64,000 nucleotides of DNA from Nevskia sp. (lineage in GTDB: Bacteria; Pseudomonadota; Gammaproteobacteria; Nevskiales; Nevskiaceae). The notes below the pieces were generated by a model. The model ran no database searches and was not told the DNA's origin. It was given only the letters and a program-made list of their open reading frames with translations. A program made the position numbers and the translations under genes. Below, in pieces: positions 25,647 to 34,951 of this stretch. Location: assembly GCF_021732705.1 (NCBI RefSeq), contig NZ_JAKFUM010000010.1:489418-553417 (forward strand). The letters are read 5' to 3'. Positions within the stretch are counted from its first letter, which is position 1, and each line of letters opens with the position of its first letter.

Positions 25647-25663
25647 ATGGCATGGTCCATGCT
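25647..25663 (+). promoter_or_regulatory. Sigma-54-type promoter of the porin gene
   Basis: ATGGCATGGTCCATGCT has GG and GC at the -24/-12 positions with exactly 10 bases between, and is followed by a T-run. It differs from TTGGCAC-N5-TTGCA mainly at the C of GGCAC. The transcription start would fall near 25674, leaving a 42-base leader. An almost identical element precedes glnK at 32310-32326, which supports both. Confidence 0.6.
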
Positions 25664-25715
25664 TTTTTCGACGCCGCTGGCCATTTTCAGCGCAATTACT
25701 ACTCGAAGGAGAGTC

Positions 25716-26822
25716 ATGAGCAATTTCAAGAAGCTGTTGTCTGTTGCGGGTCTGGCCTGCCTGCCGGGCGTGGCTTTCGCAGACACCCCGTCCATCGGAT
25801 CGATCCTTGAAGCCTCTGGTGTCAAGGTCAGCGGCTACACCAGCGCCTCGTACTCGCTGAACTTCAACGATGGCAAGACCCTGGCCTATCGCGCCTACGA
25901 TGCCCAGACCGACACTTTCACCATCGACCAGGCCTCGCTGACGATCGGCTACGCCCCGGAATCGGGCTTCGGCGCCACCGTCAACATCCTCGCCGGTGAA
26001 GACTCCAACGTGATCAACGCCAACTATGGCGATGGCGACTCGATCTTCAGCCTGCCGACGGCCTATGTCTCGTACGCCGGTGGCGGCTTCACGGTGATCG
26101 CCGGCCGCTTCGGCTCGCTCGCCGGTTACGAAGTGACCGCCGACAACGCTGCGCCGTTCATCTCGCGTTCGTGGCTGTTCCAGAACACCCAGCCGTTCTT
26201 CCACACCGGCGTCCGCGTCTCGTACGCGTTCAGCAGCCTCGTGTCGGCCACCCTCGGTGCCGTCAACAGCGCGCCGCAGGCGTCGACGATCGACGCCAAC
26301 AAGCAGAAGACGCTCGAAGCGAACCTGACCCTGACCCCGACCAAGTCGTTGCTGGTCTCGTTGACCAACTACCTCGGCGTCGACGACTTCGATGGCGTCG
26401 TGCTGTTCCCGATCAACGGCCCGGCCGGTGGCGCCTTCACGACCCGCACCAACATCTCCGACATCGTCGTGCAGTACACCGGCATCGACAAGCTGACGCT
26501 GGCGCTGAACGGCGACATCCAGGATGCCAAGGGCCTGTACATCAACAAGGGCATCGCGTTCTACGGCATGTACCAGCTGACCGACCAGTTCGCGGCGCGC
26601 GCGCGCTTCGAACTGACCGAAGCCTCGCTGAAGGCCTCGCTCGGCGGCGGCACCGACTCGTTCAAGATCTTCACCATCGCCGGCGTGTACTCGCCGTCGT
26701 CGCACATGGATCTGATCGCGGAAGCCCGCTTCGATACGTCGAACAACGACGTGTTCCCGAACGGCGCGACCCTGAAGGACAACGGTGGCAACTTCGCGGT
26801 GAAGGCGATCTACAAGTTCTGA
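25716..26822 (+). CDS. Outer membrane beta-barrel porin, BBP2/OmpL-like
   Basis: A 368-residue exported protein. A signal peptide (KKLLSVAGLACLPGVAFA, cleavage near residue 23) is followed by beta-rich alternating sequence with VKVSGYTSASYSLNFNDG, DTFTIDQASLTIGYAPESGFGATVNI and a C-terminal strand ending AIYKF with the terminal Phe recognised by the Bam complex. These match the putative beta-barrel porin-2 family. Such proteins often accompany ammonium or anion uptake systems, but the substrate is unknown. The start is fixed by GAAGGAGA at 25705-25712. The gene stands alone behind a sigma-54-like promoter and before a terminator. Confidence 0.9.
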   Translation: MSNFKKLLSVAGLACLPGVAFADTPSIGSILEASGVKVSGYTSASYSLNFNDGKTLAYRAYDAQTDTFTIDQASLTIGYAPESGFGATVNILAGEDSNVINANYGDGDSIFSLPTAYVSYAGGGFTVIAGRFGSLAGYEVTADNAAPFISRSWLFQNTQPFFHTGVRVSYAFSSLVSATLGAVNSAPQASTIDANKQKTLEANLTLTPTKSLLVSLTNYLGVDDFDGVVLFPINGPAGGAFTTRTNISDIVVQYTGIDKLTLALNGDIQDAKGLYINKGIAFYGMYQLTDQFAARARFELTEASLKASLGGGTDSFKIFTIAGVYSPSSHMDLIAEARFDTSNNDVFPNGATLKDNGGNFAVKAIYKF

Positions 26823-26850
26823 TCCGCCGCAAGCGTTTGCAGCACTCTGG

Positions 26851-26878
26851 AAAGGCCGCCTCGTGCGGCCTTTTCCTT
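26851..26878 (+). terminator. Intrinsic terminator after porin gene
   Basis: A 9-bp stem (26851-26859 with 26865-26873) with a 5-base loop and a T-rich tail begins 29 bases after the porin stop. It also faces the end of the convergent antiporter gene. Confidence 0.85.
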
Positions 26879-26888
26879 GTGGGGCGGC

Positions 26889-28139
26889 CTAGGCCAGCAG
26901 CAACGCGGCGGCGACGATGGTCGGCGGCAGCGCGCCCAATGCCAGCCCGCCGGCCCGGATCGTCTCATCGCGAAAGCCGCGCCGCAGCAGCGACACGCCG
27001 GCCGGATTCGGCGCGTTGGCGATCACCGTCAGCCCGCCGCCGGCAACGGCACCGGCCACCAGCGCGTACTTCGCGTCGTCGCTCATCCCGACGATCAGGG
27101 ACCCCAGATAGGTCAGTGCGGCGTTGTCGGTGATCGCGGTGAGGCCCAGGGCACCGAAGAACAGCAGGTCCGGGCCCATGCCGGAAACCAGCGGCTGCAG
27201 CCACCATTGCTGCATGCCGCCGAGCACGACCAGCCCGGCCAGGAAGAAGCCGACCAGCAAGCCCTCCTTGACGATCAGCGGGTTCTGGTGCTCCCCGTAG
27301 GCCTGGGTGAAGCCGAGAAAGAACAGGAACAGGCCGATGAAGATGACCGGGTGGTGCGCGAACAGCACCACGCCGGCCAGGAACGCGAAATGAATCAGCG
27401 CGATGCCGATCGGAACCGGCGTCGGTTCCGGAATCGAGGCATCCGCTTCGGCCAGATGGCGGCGCAGCAGGAAGCTGATCACCGTGGCGTTGATCACCAC
27501 GGCAGTCGCCGACCGCCAGCCAAAGGTTTTCAGCATGAAGGCGGAATCCCAGTTCCAGGCGCTCGCCACCATCAGCACCGGCGGCGCGGCGTACGAGGTC
27601 AAGGTCCCGCCGATCGAGATGTTGACGAACAGGACGCCGAGCGCGGCGTAGCGCAGCTTTTCCGGAATGCCGGCGTGGAAAACGATCGGTGCCAGCATCA
27701 GCGCGGCCAGCGTCATCGCGGCGGGTTCGGTGATCAGCGAGCCGAGCAGCGGCACCGCGGCCAGGCAGAGCCAGACCTGAACCAGCAGGGCGCGCAGCGG
27801 CAGCCAGCGGGCCAGTGCCGCGATCAGCGCATGCACCGTCTCCAGGATCGGCCGCGACGCGGCGACCACCATCACGACGAACACGAACAGCGGCTCGGTG
27901 TACTGGCGCGATTCGGCATAGTCGATCGCTGCACTGCCGCTGACCATCATCGTCATGGTCAGCATCAGGATCATCGCCCAGACGCCGAACACCACCTCCA
28001 CTTCGCCCAGCACGTGGAACAGCCCGGCGTGCTTCGGAAACCGGTGCCCGAGCGACTCGACGGACTTGGCGGCGAAGGTATGGAGGATCGCCAGCCCGAA
28101 CAGCACCGCGGCGACCATCTGAAACGGCGCTTGATCCAT
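26889..28139 (-). CDS. Putative Na+/H+ antiporter-family membrane protein, copy 1
   Basis: A 416-residue polytopic membrane protein with about 11 hydrophobic segments. It matches a bacterial family annotated as putative Na+/H+ antiporter (Pfam PF07399 type). Characteristic segments are VPLLGSLITEPAAMTLAALML, GVLFVNISIGGTLTSYAAPPVLMVA and LTAITDNAALTYLGSLI, the last with an Asp-Asn pair in a membrane helix typical of ion-transporter-superfamily proteins. Transport activity is not established for this family. A paralogue lies at 30926-32185 on the same strand. It is divergent from the TorF-like gene and convergent with the porin. Confidence 0.85.
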   Translation of the reverse strand: MDQAPFQMVAAVLFGLAILHTFAAKSVESLGHRFPKHAGLFHVLGEVEVVFGVWAMILMLTMTMMVSGSAAIDYAESRQYTEPLFVFVVMVVAASRPILETVHALIAALARWLPLRALLVQVWLCLAAVPLLGSLITEPAAMTLAALMLAPIVFHAGIPEKLRYAALGVLFVNISIGGTLTSYAAPPVLMVASAWNWDSAFMLKTFGWRSATAVVINATVISFLLRRHLAEADASIPEPTPVPIGIALIHFAFLAGVVLFAHHPVIFIGLFLFFLGFTQAYGEHQNPLIVKEGLLVGFFLAGLVVLGGMQQWWLQPLVSGMGPDLLFFGALGLTAITDNAALTYLGSLIVGMSDDAKYALVAGAVAGGGLTVIANAPNPAGVSLLRRGFRDETIRAGGLALGALPPTIVAAALLLA

Positions 28140-28218
28140 GGTGGGAAGTCTTGGTCCTGATGCGAGGCCGACAAGGTAGCCCGCATCCGGTCCCAGCGTG
28201 CTCCGCTACAGTGTCGCG

Positions 28219-28953
28219 ATGCCGATCTTCAGACGCTCCGGTCGCACCGCCCTTGGCCTGACACTGGTGACGGCCGCCATCGCGGCACCCGCTTTCGCCG
28301 GCAGCCTCGACCTGCAGATCAGCGTCGCCAGCGAGGAAGTGTTTCGCGGTGTCGTGCAGAACAACAGCCCGACCGCCGCCCTGCGCATCGATTACCGCAC
28401 CGCCAGCCGCGTCTACGTCGGCAGCCGCGTGCTGAACAACCGCAGCGCCGGCGACGCGCAGGTGGACCTCTACGCCGGTTACGCCCGTTCGCTGATCGCA
28501 TTCGACCTGATCCCGGTCGGCCTCAATGGCGGCATCAACGTTCATCTCTACACCGGTGACCGGCGCGGGCCGCAGGGCCGCGATCTCGACTGGGCGGACG
28601 CCTATGGCAGCCTCGACGCCGGCCCCGCGCGTTTTTCGATCGCGGTGGCACCGGACTACTTCGGCACCGGCGCGGTCGGCTGGCGGGCCGCGGGCCGGCT
28701 GCGCTGGCCGCTGACCTCGGACCTCGAAGGCACGGCCACGCTGGGCTGGAACGATGGCGAAGGCCTGCGCCGGTACACCGCGCCGCGCGGCAGCGGTGTC
28801 GCGCATGCCGACTACAGCGTCGCGCTGACGCAGACCTTGCCGCACGGCTTCGCGGTCTTCGGCGAGATCACCGGCGCAACGCGGACGCTCGATGCCTCCG
28901 CTCGGCCGCGGTTGCTCCTCGGCATCCACTGGCGCTGGGGCCGACAGGTGTAG
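28219..28953 (+). CDS. TorF/Gcw_chp-like outer membrane protein
   Basis: A 244-residue exported protein with a signal peptide (cleavage after AAPAFA). The segment LDLQISVASEEVFRGVVQNNSPTAAL matches the opening of the TorF family (TIGR02001, Gcw_chp), followed by beta-strand-rich sequence and a C-terminal strand HWRWGRQV. These are small outer membrane barrels of unknown substrate. The ATG at 28219 is chosen over a GTG at 28198 because it starts the signal peptide directly. It is divergent from antiporter copy 1 (79 bases apart) and ends 9 bases before comM on the opposite strand. Confidence 0.85.
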   Translation: MPIFRRSGRTALGLTLVTAAIAAPAFAGSLDLQISVASEEVFRGVVQNNSPTAALRIDYRTASRVYVGSRVLNNRSAGDAQVDLYAGYARSLIAFDLIPVGLNGGINVHLYTGDRRGPQGRDLDWADAYGSLDAGPARFSIAVAPDYFGTGAVGWRAAGRLRWPLTSDLEGTATLGWNDGEGLRRYTAPRGSGVAHADYSVALTQTLPHGFAVFGEITGATRTLDASARPRLLLGIHWRWGRQV

Positions 28954-28962
28954 GCGGTCGGA

Positions 28963-30468
28963 CTACTCGACTGGCCGATAACGCAGGGCTTCGGCCACAT
29001 GCGGTACCGCCAGCCGTTCGGCGGCGGCCAGATCGGCAATGGTCCGGGCGACTTTCAGCACGCGATGGAACGCGCGCGCCGACAGGCCCAGCCGGTTCAT
29101 CGCGGTCAGCAGCAGCTGCCGGCTCGGCTCATCGAGCACGGCATCGCGATCCAGTTCCTTCGGCCCGAGCAGCGCGTTGACCATGCCGGCGCGCGCCTGC
29201 TGCAGGCGGCGCGCGGCACAGACCCGCTCGCGGACCGTGGCGCTCGATTCGTTGTCCGGCGGCGCGGCCGACGCCAGCGCTGCCGGCTCCAGACGCGGCA
29301 CGAACACATGCAGGTCGATGCGGTCGAGCAGCGGGCCTGACAGCCGGCCGCGATAGCGCGCCACCTGATCCGGCGCGCAGCGACAGCGTCCAGCCCCGGC
29401 GCCGGCATCGCCGAGATATCCGCAGGGGCACGGATTCATCGCGGCAACCAGTTGAAAGCGCGCAGGAAAATCGACCTGTCGAGCGGCACGCGAAATGGTG
29501 ATGCGGCCGCTTTCGAGCGGTTCGCGCAGCACTTCGAGCACCCGCCGCTCGAACTCGGGCAGTTCATCGAGAAACAAAATGCCGCCATGGGCCAGCGTGA
29601 TCTCGCCGGGCCGCGGATTCCCGCCGCCGCCCACCAGTGCCACCGCTGACGCCGTGTGATGCGGAGACCGGTACGGCCGTCGTCCCCAGCACGATGGATC
29701 GAAGCCAGCGAGCCCGATGCTGGCAATCGCGGCAACGGCCAGCGCCTCGTCGTGCGTCAGGGGCGGCAGCAGCCCGGGCAGGCGCTGCGCCAGCATGCTC
29801 TTGCCGCTGCCCGGAGGGCCGGCCATCAGCAGCGAATGGCCACCGGCGGCGGCGATTTCGAGCACGCGGCGCGCCGGCAGCTGGCCGCGCACGTCGGACA
29901 GGTCCGGGCCGGACACGTGTGCTTCCATTCGGGGCGCACTTGCCGCCTTCGCCAGCTGGCCTTCGTGCAATTCGGTGCACAGCGCACCGAGAGTGGACGC
30001 GCCATAGACCGTCGCCGCCTCGGCCAGCGTCGCTTCCGCGACATTCGCGGTCGGGATCAGCAGGCCGCGCCCTGTTTCAGTGCATTTGAGCGCGGCCGGC
30101 AGGGCCCCGCGCACCGCGCGGATCTCGCCGGTCAGCGACAGTTCGCCGAGCACTTCCAGCGTTGCAAGACGTTCCGGCGGAATCTGCCCGGATGCCGCCA
30201 GCACGCCGAGCGCGATCGGCAGATCGAAGCGCCCGCCCTCCTTCGGCAAGTCCGCCGGGGCGAGGTTGACGGTGATCCGCCGGTTCGGAAACTGGTAGCC
30301 CGAATTGACGATCGCCGCGCGCACCCGATCACGCGATTCGCGGACCGCGGCTTCCGGCAGGCCGACGATCGCCAGCCCGGGCAGCCCGGGCGCCAGATGG
30401 ACTTCCACCGTCACCGCCTCGGCACTCAGGCCGTTCTGCGCGCGGCTGTGAACGATCGCGAGGCTCAA
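28963..30468 (-). CDS. comM: YifB/ComM-family Mg-chelatase-like AAA+ ATPase
   Basis: A 501-residue protein: an N-terminal Lon-C-like S16 domain (MSLAIVHSRAQNGLSAEAVTVEVHLAPGLPG), an AAA+ domain with Walker A GPPGSGKSMLAQRLPGLLPPL and Walker B GILFLDELPEF, a cysteine cluster NPCPCGYLGDAG...RCRC that may bind zinc, and a C-terminal Mg-chelatase-like region (LGLSARAFHRVLKVARTIADL). ComM is a hexameric helicase that promotes branch migration during natural transformation in several gammaproteobacteria. It ends 9 bases from the TorF-like gene. Identification is firm. Confidence 0.96.
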   Translation of the reverse strand: MSLAIVHSRAQNGLSAEAVTVEVHLAPGLPGLAIVGLPEAAVRESRDRVRAAIVNSGYQFPNRRITVNLAPADLPKEGGRFDLPIALGVLAASGQIPPERLATLEVLGELSLTGEIRAVRGALPAALKCTETGRGLLIPTANVAEATLAEAATVYGASTLGALCTELHEGQLAKAASAPRMEAHVSGPDLSDVRGQLPARRVLEIAAAGGHSLLMAGPPGSGKSMLAQRLPGLLPPLTHDEALAVAAIASIGLAGFDPSCWGRRPYRSPHHTASAVALVGGGGNPRPGEITLAHGGILFLDELPEFERRVLEVLREPLESGRITISRAARQVDFPARFQLVAAMNPCPCGYLGDAGAGAGRCRCAPDQVARYRGRLSGPLLDRIDLHVFVPRLEPAALASAAPPDNESSATVRERVCAARRLQQARAGMVNALLGPKELDRDAVLDEPSRQLLLTAMNRLGLSARAFHRVLKVARTIADLAAAERLAVPHVAEALRYRPVE

Positions 30469-30641
30469 GCGGCGGCCCGTTCATCGAGCGGGCGCGCGTT
30501 CGGGCGACGGGCCGGCGATGCGGCACCGGGACCGCGGACCCGCGCGTCATGCCGCGCGCACGGAAGCTCCGCCGCGGACGTCGCTGGCGAATCGGTTGGG
30601 CAGGCGGTGCGGGAGGACATCCTTGTCCGGGGTTTCGGCGG

Positions 30642-30899
30642 CTAGTCCGTCGACCCGGCGGACGTCTTTTCCAATGCTTTCAACCGCTTCTCGAGCGCAG
30701 CCAGACGGGTCTGGGTTCGCGCCAGCAGTTCGGCCTGGGTGTCGAAGCGCTCGCGGCTGACCAGTTCCAGACGGTCCAGATTGGCGCGCAGCACGGCGCG
30801 GAAGTTGTCTTCCAGCTCGCTGCGCAGGCCCTTCAGGCCCGGCGGCAGCACGCGCGCGAGGCGGGCGGCGATTTCTTCGAGTTGTCGCGGGTCGAACAT
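30642..30899 (-). CDS. ubiK: Ubiquinone biosynthesis accessory factor UbiK
   Basis: UbiK (YqiC, BMFP family) helps aerobic ubiquinone synthesis by supporting the soluble Ubi complex. The 85-residue helical protein opens MFDPRQLEEIAARLARVLPPGL, has LEDNFRAVLRANLDRLELVSRERFD, and ends in a coiled coil (LLARTQTRLAALEKRLKALEK), which is the family layout. A longer frame runs through the antiporter gene but is not coding. It lies 173 bases upstream of comM on the same strand. Confidence 0.95.
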   Translation of the reverse strand: MFDPRQLEEIAARLARVLPPGLKGLRSELEDNFRAVLRANLDRLELVSRERFDTQAELLARTQTRLAALEKRLKALEKTSAGSTD

Positions 30900-30925
30900 G
30901 GTCGGTCGGGATTCGGTGGCGGCGA

Positions 30926-32185
30926 TCAGAACAGCAGGAACGCGACGAACGTCAGCAGCGTAGGCGGGAGTGCCGCGAGAAACAATCCGCCGGCCCCGAC
31001 CGTCTGGTTCGGGAACAGCGGCTTCAGGATCGCCATGCCGGCCGGATTCGGCGCGTTGGCGATCACGGTCAGGCCGCCCCCGGTGATGGCGCCGGCGACG
31101 ACGAAGAACTTGAACTCGTCGGTCAGGTTCGGCACCTGCGCCGCGAGGTAGGTGACCGCGGCATTGTCGGTGACCGCCGTCAGCATCGTCGCGGCCAGGA
31201 ACACCTGCTGCGGGTTCAGCGCCTGCAGCACCGGCTTGAGCCACCACTGCTGCAGTCCGCCGATGACCACGAGCCCGGCGAGGAAGCTGGCCACCAGCAG
31301 CGCCTCGCGCAGGATCAGCCGGTTCTGCTGCTCCGGATAGGCGTGGGCCCACAGCATGAACAGCAGCAGCACGCCGAGAAACATCGGCGGATGGTGGGCG
31401 AAGATGACGATGGCGCCGAGAAAGCCGACGTGGAGCAGCATCTGGCCCAGCGAGGCGCGATGGTCGTCGCCGGACGGATCGGCCGACGGCAGGCCGCGCA
31501 GCAGCTTGAAGTTCAGCGCCGTGACGGCGATGGCGTTGATCAGCACCACCGGCACCACGTGCGACGCGAAGTTGGCCAGCATGAACGGCAGATCCCAGCC
31601 CCAGAGTCCGGCCACCATCAGCACCGGCGGTGCCGCGAACGGTGTCAGCGCGCCGCCGATCGAGACATTGACGAACAGCACGCCCAGCGTGGAATAGCAG
31701 GCGCGCGCCGGCAGGCGATGGCGGAAATGGCTTTCGCGCAGCAGCAGCGCGGCCAAGGTCATCGCGCCCGGTTCGGTGATCAGCGAGCCGAGCAGCGGTA
31801 TCACCGTGAGCGCGGCGAAGTAGGTCGCGGCCGCCGGTGGCAGCGGCAGCGCGCGCGCCAGCAGGCGGGTGACATTGCCGGTGGCGACCAGCACCGGCCG
31901 GCTCGCCGCAACCACCATGATCGCGAACACGAACAGCGGCTCGGTGAAGTTGCGGCCGTCGACATAGGCGATGGCTGCCGGCGCGCCTTCCACGGCGAGG
32001 AACACGCTGATCAGCACGGCGGCCCACAGCGCGAACACGATCTCGACTTCGGCCAGCGCATGCAGCAGGCCTTCATGGCGCGGGAAGCGATGAATCAGGC
32101 GGGCGACGAAGGCCACCGAAAAGGTGTGGGTCAGCGCCAGCGCGAACAGCACGGCAGCCAGGATTTCCAGCAGCGACGGACTCAT
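30926..32185 (-). CDS. Putative Na+/H+ antiporter-family membrane protein, copy 2
   Basis: A 419-residue paralogue of the gene at 26889-28139, with the same ordering of segments: IPLLGSLITEPGAMTLAALLL, GVLFVNVSIGGALTPFAAPPVLMVA, MLTAVTDNAAVTYLAAQV and IANAPNPAGMAIL. The N-terminus (MSPSLLEILAAVLFALALTHTFSVAFVARLIHRFP) also aligns with copy 1. About 11 membrane segments are expected. It lies 26 bases upstream of ubiK and may share a transcript with it and comM. The two copies have clearly diverged, so the duplication is not recent. Confidence 0.85.
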   Translation of the reverse strand: MSPSLLEILAAVLFALALTHTFSVAFVARLIHRFPRHEGLLHALAEVEIVFALWAAVLISVFLAVEGAPAAIAYVDGRNFTEPLFVFAIMVVAASRPVLVATGNVTRLLARALPLPPAAATYFAALTVIPLLGSLITEPGAMTLAALLLRESHFRHRLPARACYSTLGVLFVNVSIGGALTPFAAPPVLMVAGLWGWDLPFMLANFASHVVPVVLINAIAVTALNFKLLRGLPSADPSGDDHRASLGQMLLHVGFLGAIVIFAHHPPMFLGVLLLFMLWAHAYPEQQNRLILREALLVASFLAGLVVIGGLQQWWLKPVLQALNPQQVFLAATMLTAVTDNAAVTYLAAQVPNLTDEFKFFVVAGAITGGGLTVIANAPNPAGMAILKPLFPNQTVGAGGLFLAALPPTLLTFVAFLLF

Positions 32186-32309
32186 GCAGGTCTGATTCCT
32201 TGTCAGGCGGCAGATGGATCGTGGCCGTGAACTATACGGACTTTGGCGTTCCGGTCGACCTCGGCGGGCCGGCGTTCACGGCCGCGCAGGCCGGTCCAGA
32301 ACGGTGCGG

Positions 32310-32326
32310 CTGGCATGCTCCGTGCT
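32310..32326 (+). promoter_or_regulatory. Sigma-54-type promoter of glnK-amtB
   Basis: CTGGCATGCTCCGTGCT has the invariant GG and GC separated by 10 bases, which is diagnostic of sigma-54 promoters. It is followed by T/C-rich sequence and lies 79 bases before glnK's ATG. glnK-amtB is a classical NtrC/sigma-54 target. The element at 32294-32308 (GGTCC-AGAAC-GGTGC) resembles an NtrC site but is too close to the -24 to be a normal enhancer. Confidence 0.65.
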
Positions 32327-32390
32327 TTCCCGTCCTCGCCGCGTCCGAGTCACTCGGGCGCGGGCCAGGGCGGTACGCCGCCGACGATAA

Positions 32391-32744
<354 letters not shown>

Positions 32745-32776
32745 ACGACGGCTCATCACATTTTCGAGGAACCCCG

Positions 32777-34342
32777 ATGATCTCTTTTGGCAAGCTTTCC
32801 CGCGCTCTGCTGTTCGCCGGCCTCACGGCCGCCGGCGGCATCGCGTTTGCGGCCGACGAAGCCGCTCCGCCTGCAGCAGCGGCCGTCGCGGCCGAGGCAG
32901 CACCCGCACCGACCGACGCCGCCGCCCCTGCCGCCGCACCGGCAGAAGGCGCTGCGGCCGCTGAAGCACCGGCCGAAGCGGCCGCTGCGCCAGCCGAACC
33001 GGCCGCCGCGCCGGTCCCGCCGAAGTTCAACGAAGGCAACATCGCGTGGATGCTGGTGTCCACCGCGCTGGTGCTGCTGATGTCGCTGCCGGGTCTGGCG
33101 CTGTTCTACGGCGGCCTCGTCCGCTCGAAGAACTTCCTGTCGACGATGACGCAGACCTTCGGCATCTTCTGCCTGATCGGCGTGCTCTGGGTCGTGTACG
33201 GCTACTCGGTCGCGTTCAGCGGCTCCGAGCCGTTCTTCGGCACGCTCGACAAGATGTTCCTGAAGGGTGTGGTCTACGACGCCAATGGCTTCTTCACGGC
33301 GACGGCCACCTTCTCGAAGGGCGTGGTCATCCCGGAACTGCTGTTCGCCGTGTTCCAGATGACGTTCGCCTGCATCACCGTGGCGCTGATCGCCGGCTCC
33401 TACGCCGAGCGCATGAAGTTCTCGGCGGTGCTGATCTTCTCGGTGGTCTGGTTCACGTTCTCGTACCTGCCGATGGCGCACATGGTCTGGTGGTGGGCGG
33501 GCCCGGATGCCTATGACTCGCTCGACAAGGTCGACGCGCTGAACGCCACCGCCGGCTACCTGTGGCAGCTTGGCGCGCTGGACTTCGCCGGCGGTACCGT
33601 CGTGCACATCAATGCCGGTGTCGCCGGCCTCGTCGCCGCGATCATCCTCGGCAAGCGCAAGGGCTACGGCAAGGTGCAGATGGCCCCGCACAGCCTGACG
33701 ATGTCGATGATCGGCGCCGCGCTGCTGTGGTTCGGCTGGTTCGGCTTCAACGCCGGTTCCAACCTCGAAGCCAATGGCTACGCCGTGCTGGCGTTCGCCA
33801 ACACGGCCTTCGCCACCGCTGCCGCCGCCATCGCCTGGTTCTTCGCGGAGTGGATCTTCAAGGGCAAGCCGTCGCTGCTCGGCATCATCTCGGGTGCGGT
33901 TGCCGGCCTCGTCGCCATTACCCCGGCCTGCGGCTTCGTCGGCATCGGCGGCGGCCTGATCATCGGTCTGGTGGCGGGTGTCGTCTGCTTCTTCGCGGTG
34001 GCCTACCTGAAGTCGATCCTCGGCTACGACGACGCGCTCGATGCCTTCGGCGTCCATGCGGTCGGCGGCATCATCGGTGCGGTGCTGACGGGCGTCTTCG
34101 TCGATCCGGCCAAGGGCGGCGTCGGCGTCTACAACAACTGGGTGGAACTGGTGCCGGGCTACTCGTCGGGCCAGATCCTCATCCAGATCAAGGCCGTGCT
34201 GGTTGCCATCGTGCTGAGTGCCGTGGTCACCGCCGTCACCTTGCTGGCACTGAAGTTCACCATCGGCATCCGCGTCAGCGAAGAAGCCGAATCGGAAGGC
34301 CTCGACCTCGCCGAGCACGGCGAAAAGGCCTACAACCCGTAA
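32777..34342 (+). CDS. amtB: Ammonium transporter AmtB with long Ala-rich N-terminus
   Basis: AmtB is a trimeric ammonium channel in the inner membrane. The 521-residue protein has a signal peptide (cleavage near residue 25), then an unusual linker (about 26-84) made almost only of Ala, Pro and Glu, then 11 membrane helices beginning GNIAWMLVSTALVLLMSLPGLALFYGGLVR. The twin pore histidines lie in GGTVVHINAGVAGL and GVHAVGGIIGAVLTGVF. Other Amt signatures are WFTFSYLPMAHMVWW and WFGWFGFNAGSNLEANG. Homologues in E. coli have only a short signal peptide and no linker. It forms an operon with glnK. Confidence 0.95.
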   Translation: MISFGKLSRALLFAGLTAAGGIAFAADEAAPPAAAAVAAEAAPAPTDAAAPAAAPAEGAAAAEAPAEAAAAPAEPAAAPVPPKFNEGNIAWMLVSTALVLLMSLPGLALFYGGLVRSKNFLSTMTQTFGIFCLIGVLWVVYGYSVAFSGSEPFFGTLDKMFLKGVVYDANGFFTATATFSKGVVIPELLFAVFQMTFACITVALIAGSYAERMKFSAVLIFSVVWFTFSYLPMAHMVWWWAGPDAYDSLDKVDALNATAGYLWQLGALDFAGGTVVHINAGVAGLVAAIILGKRKGYGKVQMAPHSLTMSMIGAALLWFGWFGFNAGSNLEANGYAVLAFANTAFATAAAAIAWFFAEWIFKGKPSLLGIISGAVAGLVAITPACGFVGIGGGLIIGLVAGVVCFFAVAYLKSILGYDDALDAFGVHAVGGIIGAVLTGVFVDPAKGGVGVYNNWVELVPGYSSGQILIQIKAVLVAIVLSAVVTAVTLLALKFTIGIRVSEEAESEGLDLAEHGEKAYNP

Positions 34343-34436
34343 TCCTGCTGAAGTGCCGCGCCACGGATGGCGCGGTCGGCGGCAGCGGACCGGGCGATTG
34401 CCGCTACCCGCTTCGCCAAAGTCTCCAAGGGGTTGA

Positions 34437-34889
<453 letters not shown>

Positions 34890-34951
34890 CGGCGCGCCGG
34901 CACCTTCCGGATCCGGCGCGGACCCCGCTCCATGACACCCGGAGGCTGCCG

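Larger units (their letters stand above)
25384..25715 (+). other. Regulatory gap between cytochrome c5 and porin genes
   Basis: This 332-base stretch has no gene. It holds the terminator at 25445-25474, an AT-richer segment with three GCNCCAAAA repeats (25517, 25568, 25599), a -24/-12 sigma-54-type promoter (25647-25663) and the ribosome-binding site GAAGGAGA at 25705-25712. Layout and composition suggest a strongly regulated promoter for the following porin. Confidence 0.6.

Noticed and set aside
26877..28160. A 427-codon plus-strand frame antisense to antiporter copy 1
   Set aside because: Gln/Arg/His-rich reading with no domain; the membrane-protein frame on the minus strand has clear family motifs.
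32294..32308. A GGTCC-AGAAC-GGTGC site as an NtrC enhancer for glnK
   Set aside because: It matches only 8 of 10 positions and touches the -24 element, where an enhancer-binding protein would block the polymerase rather than activate.
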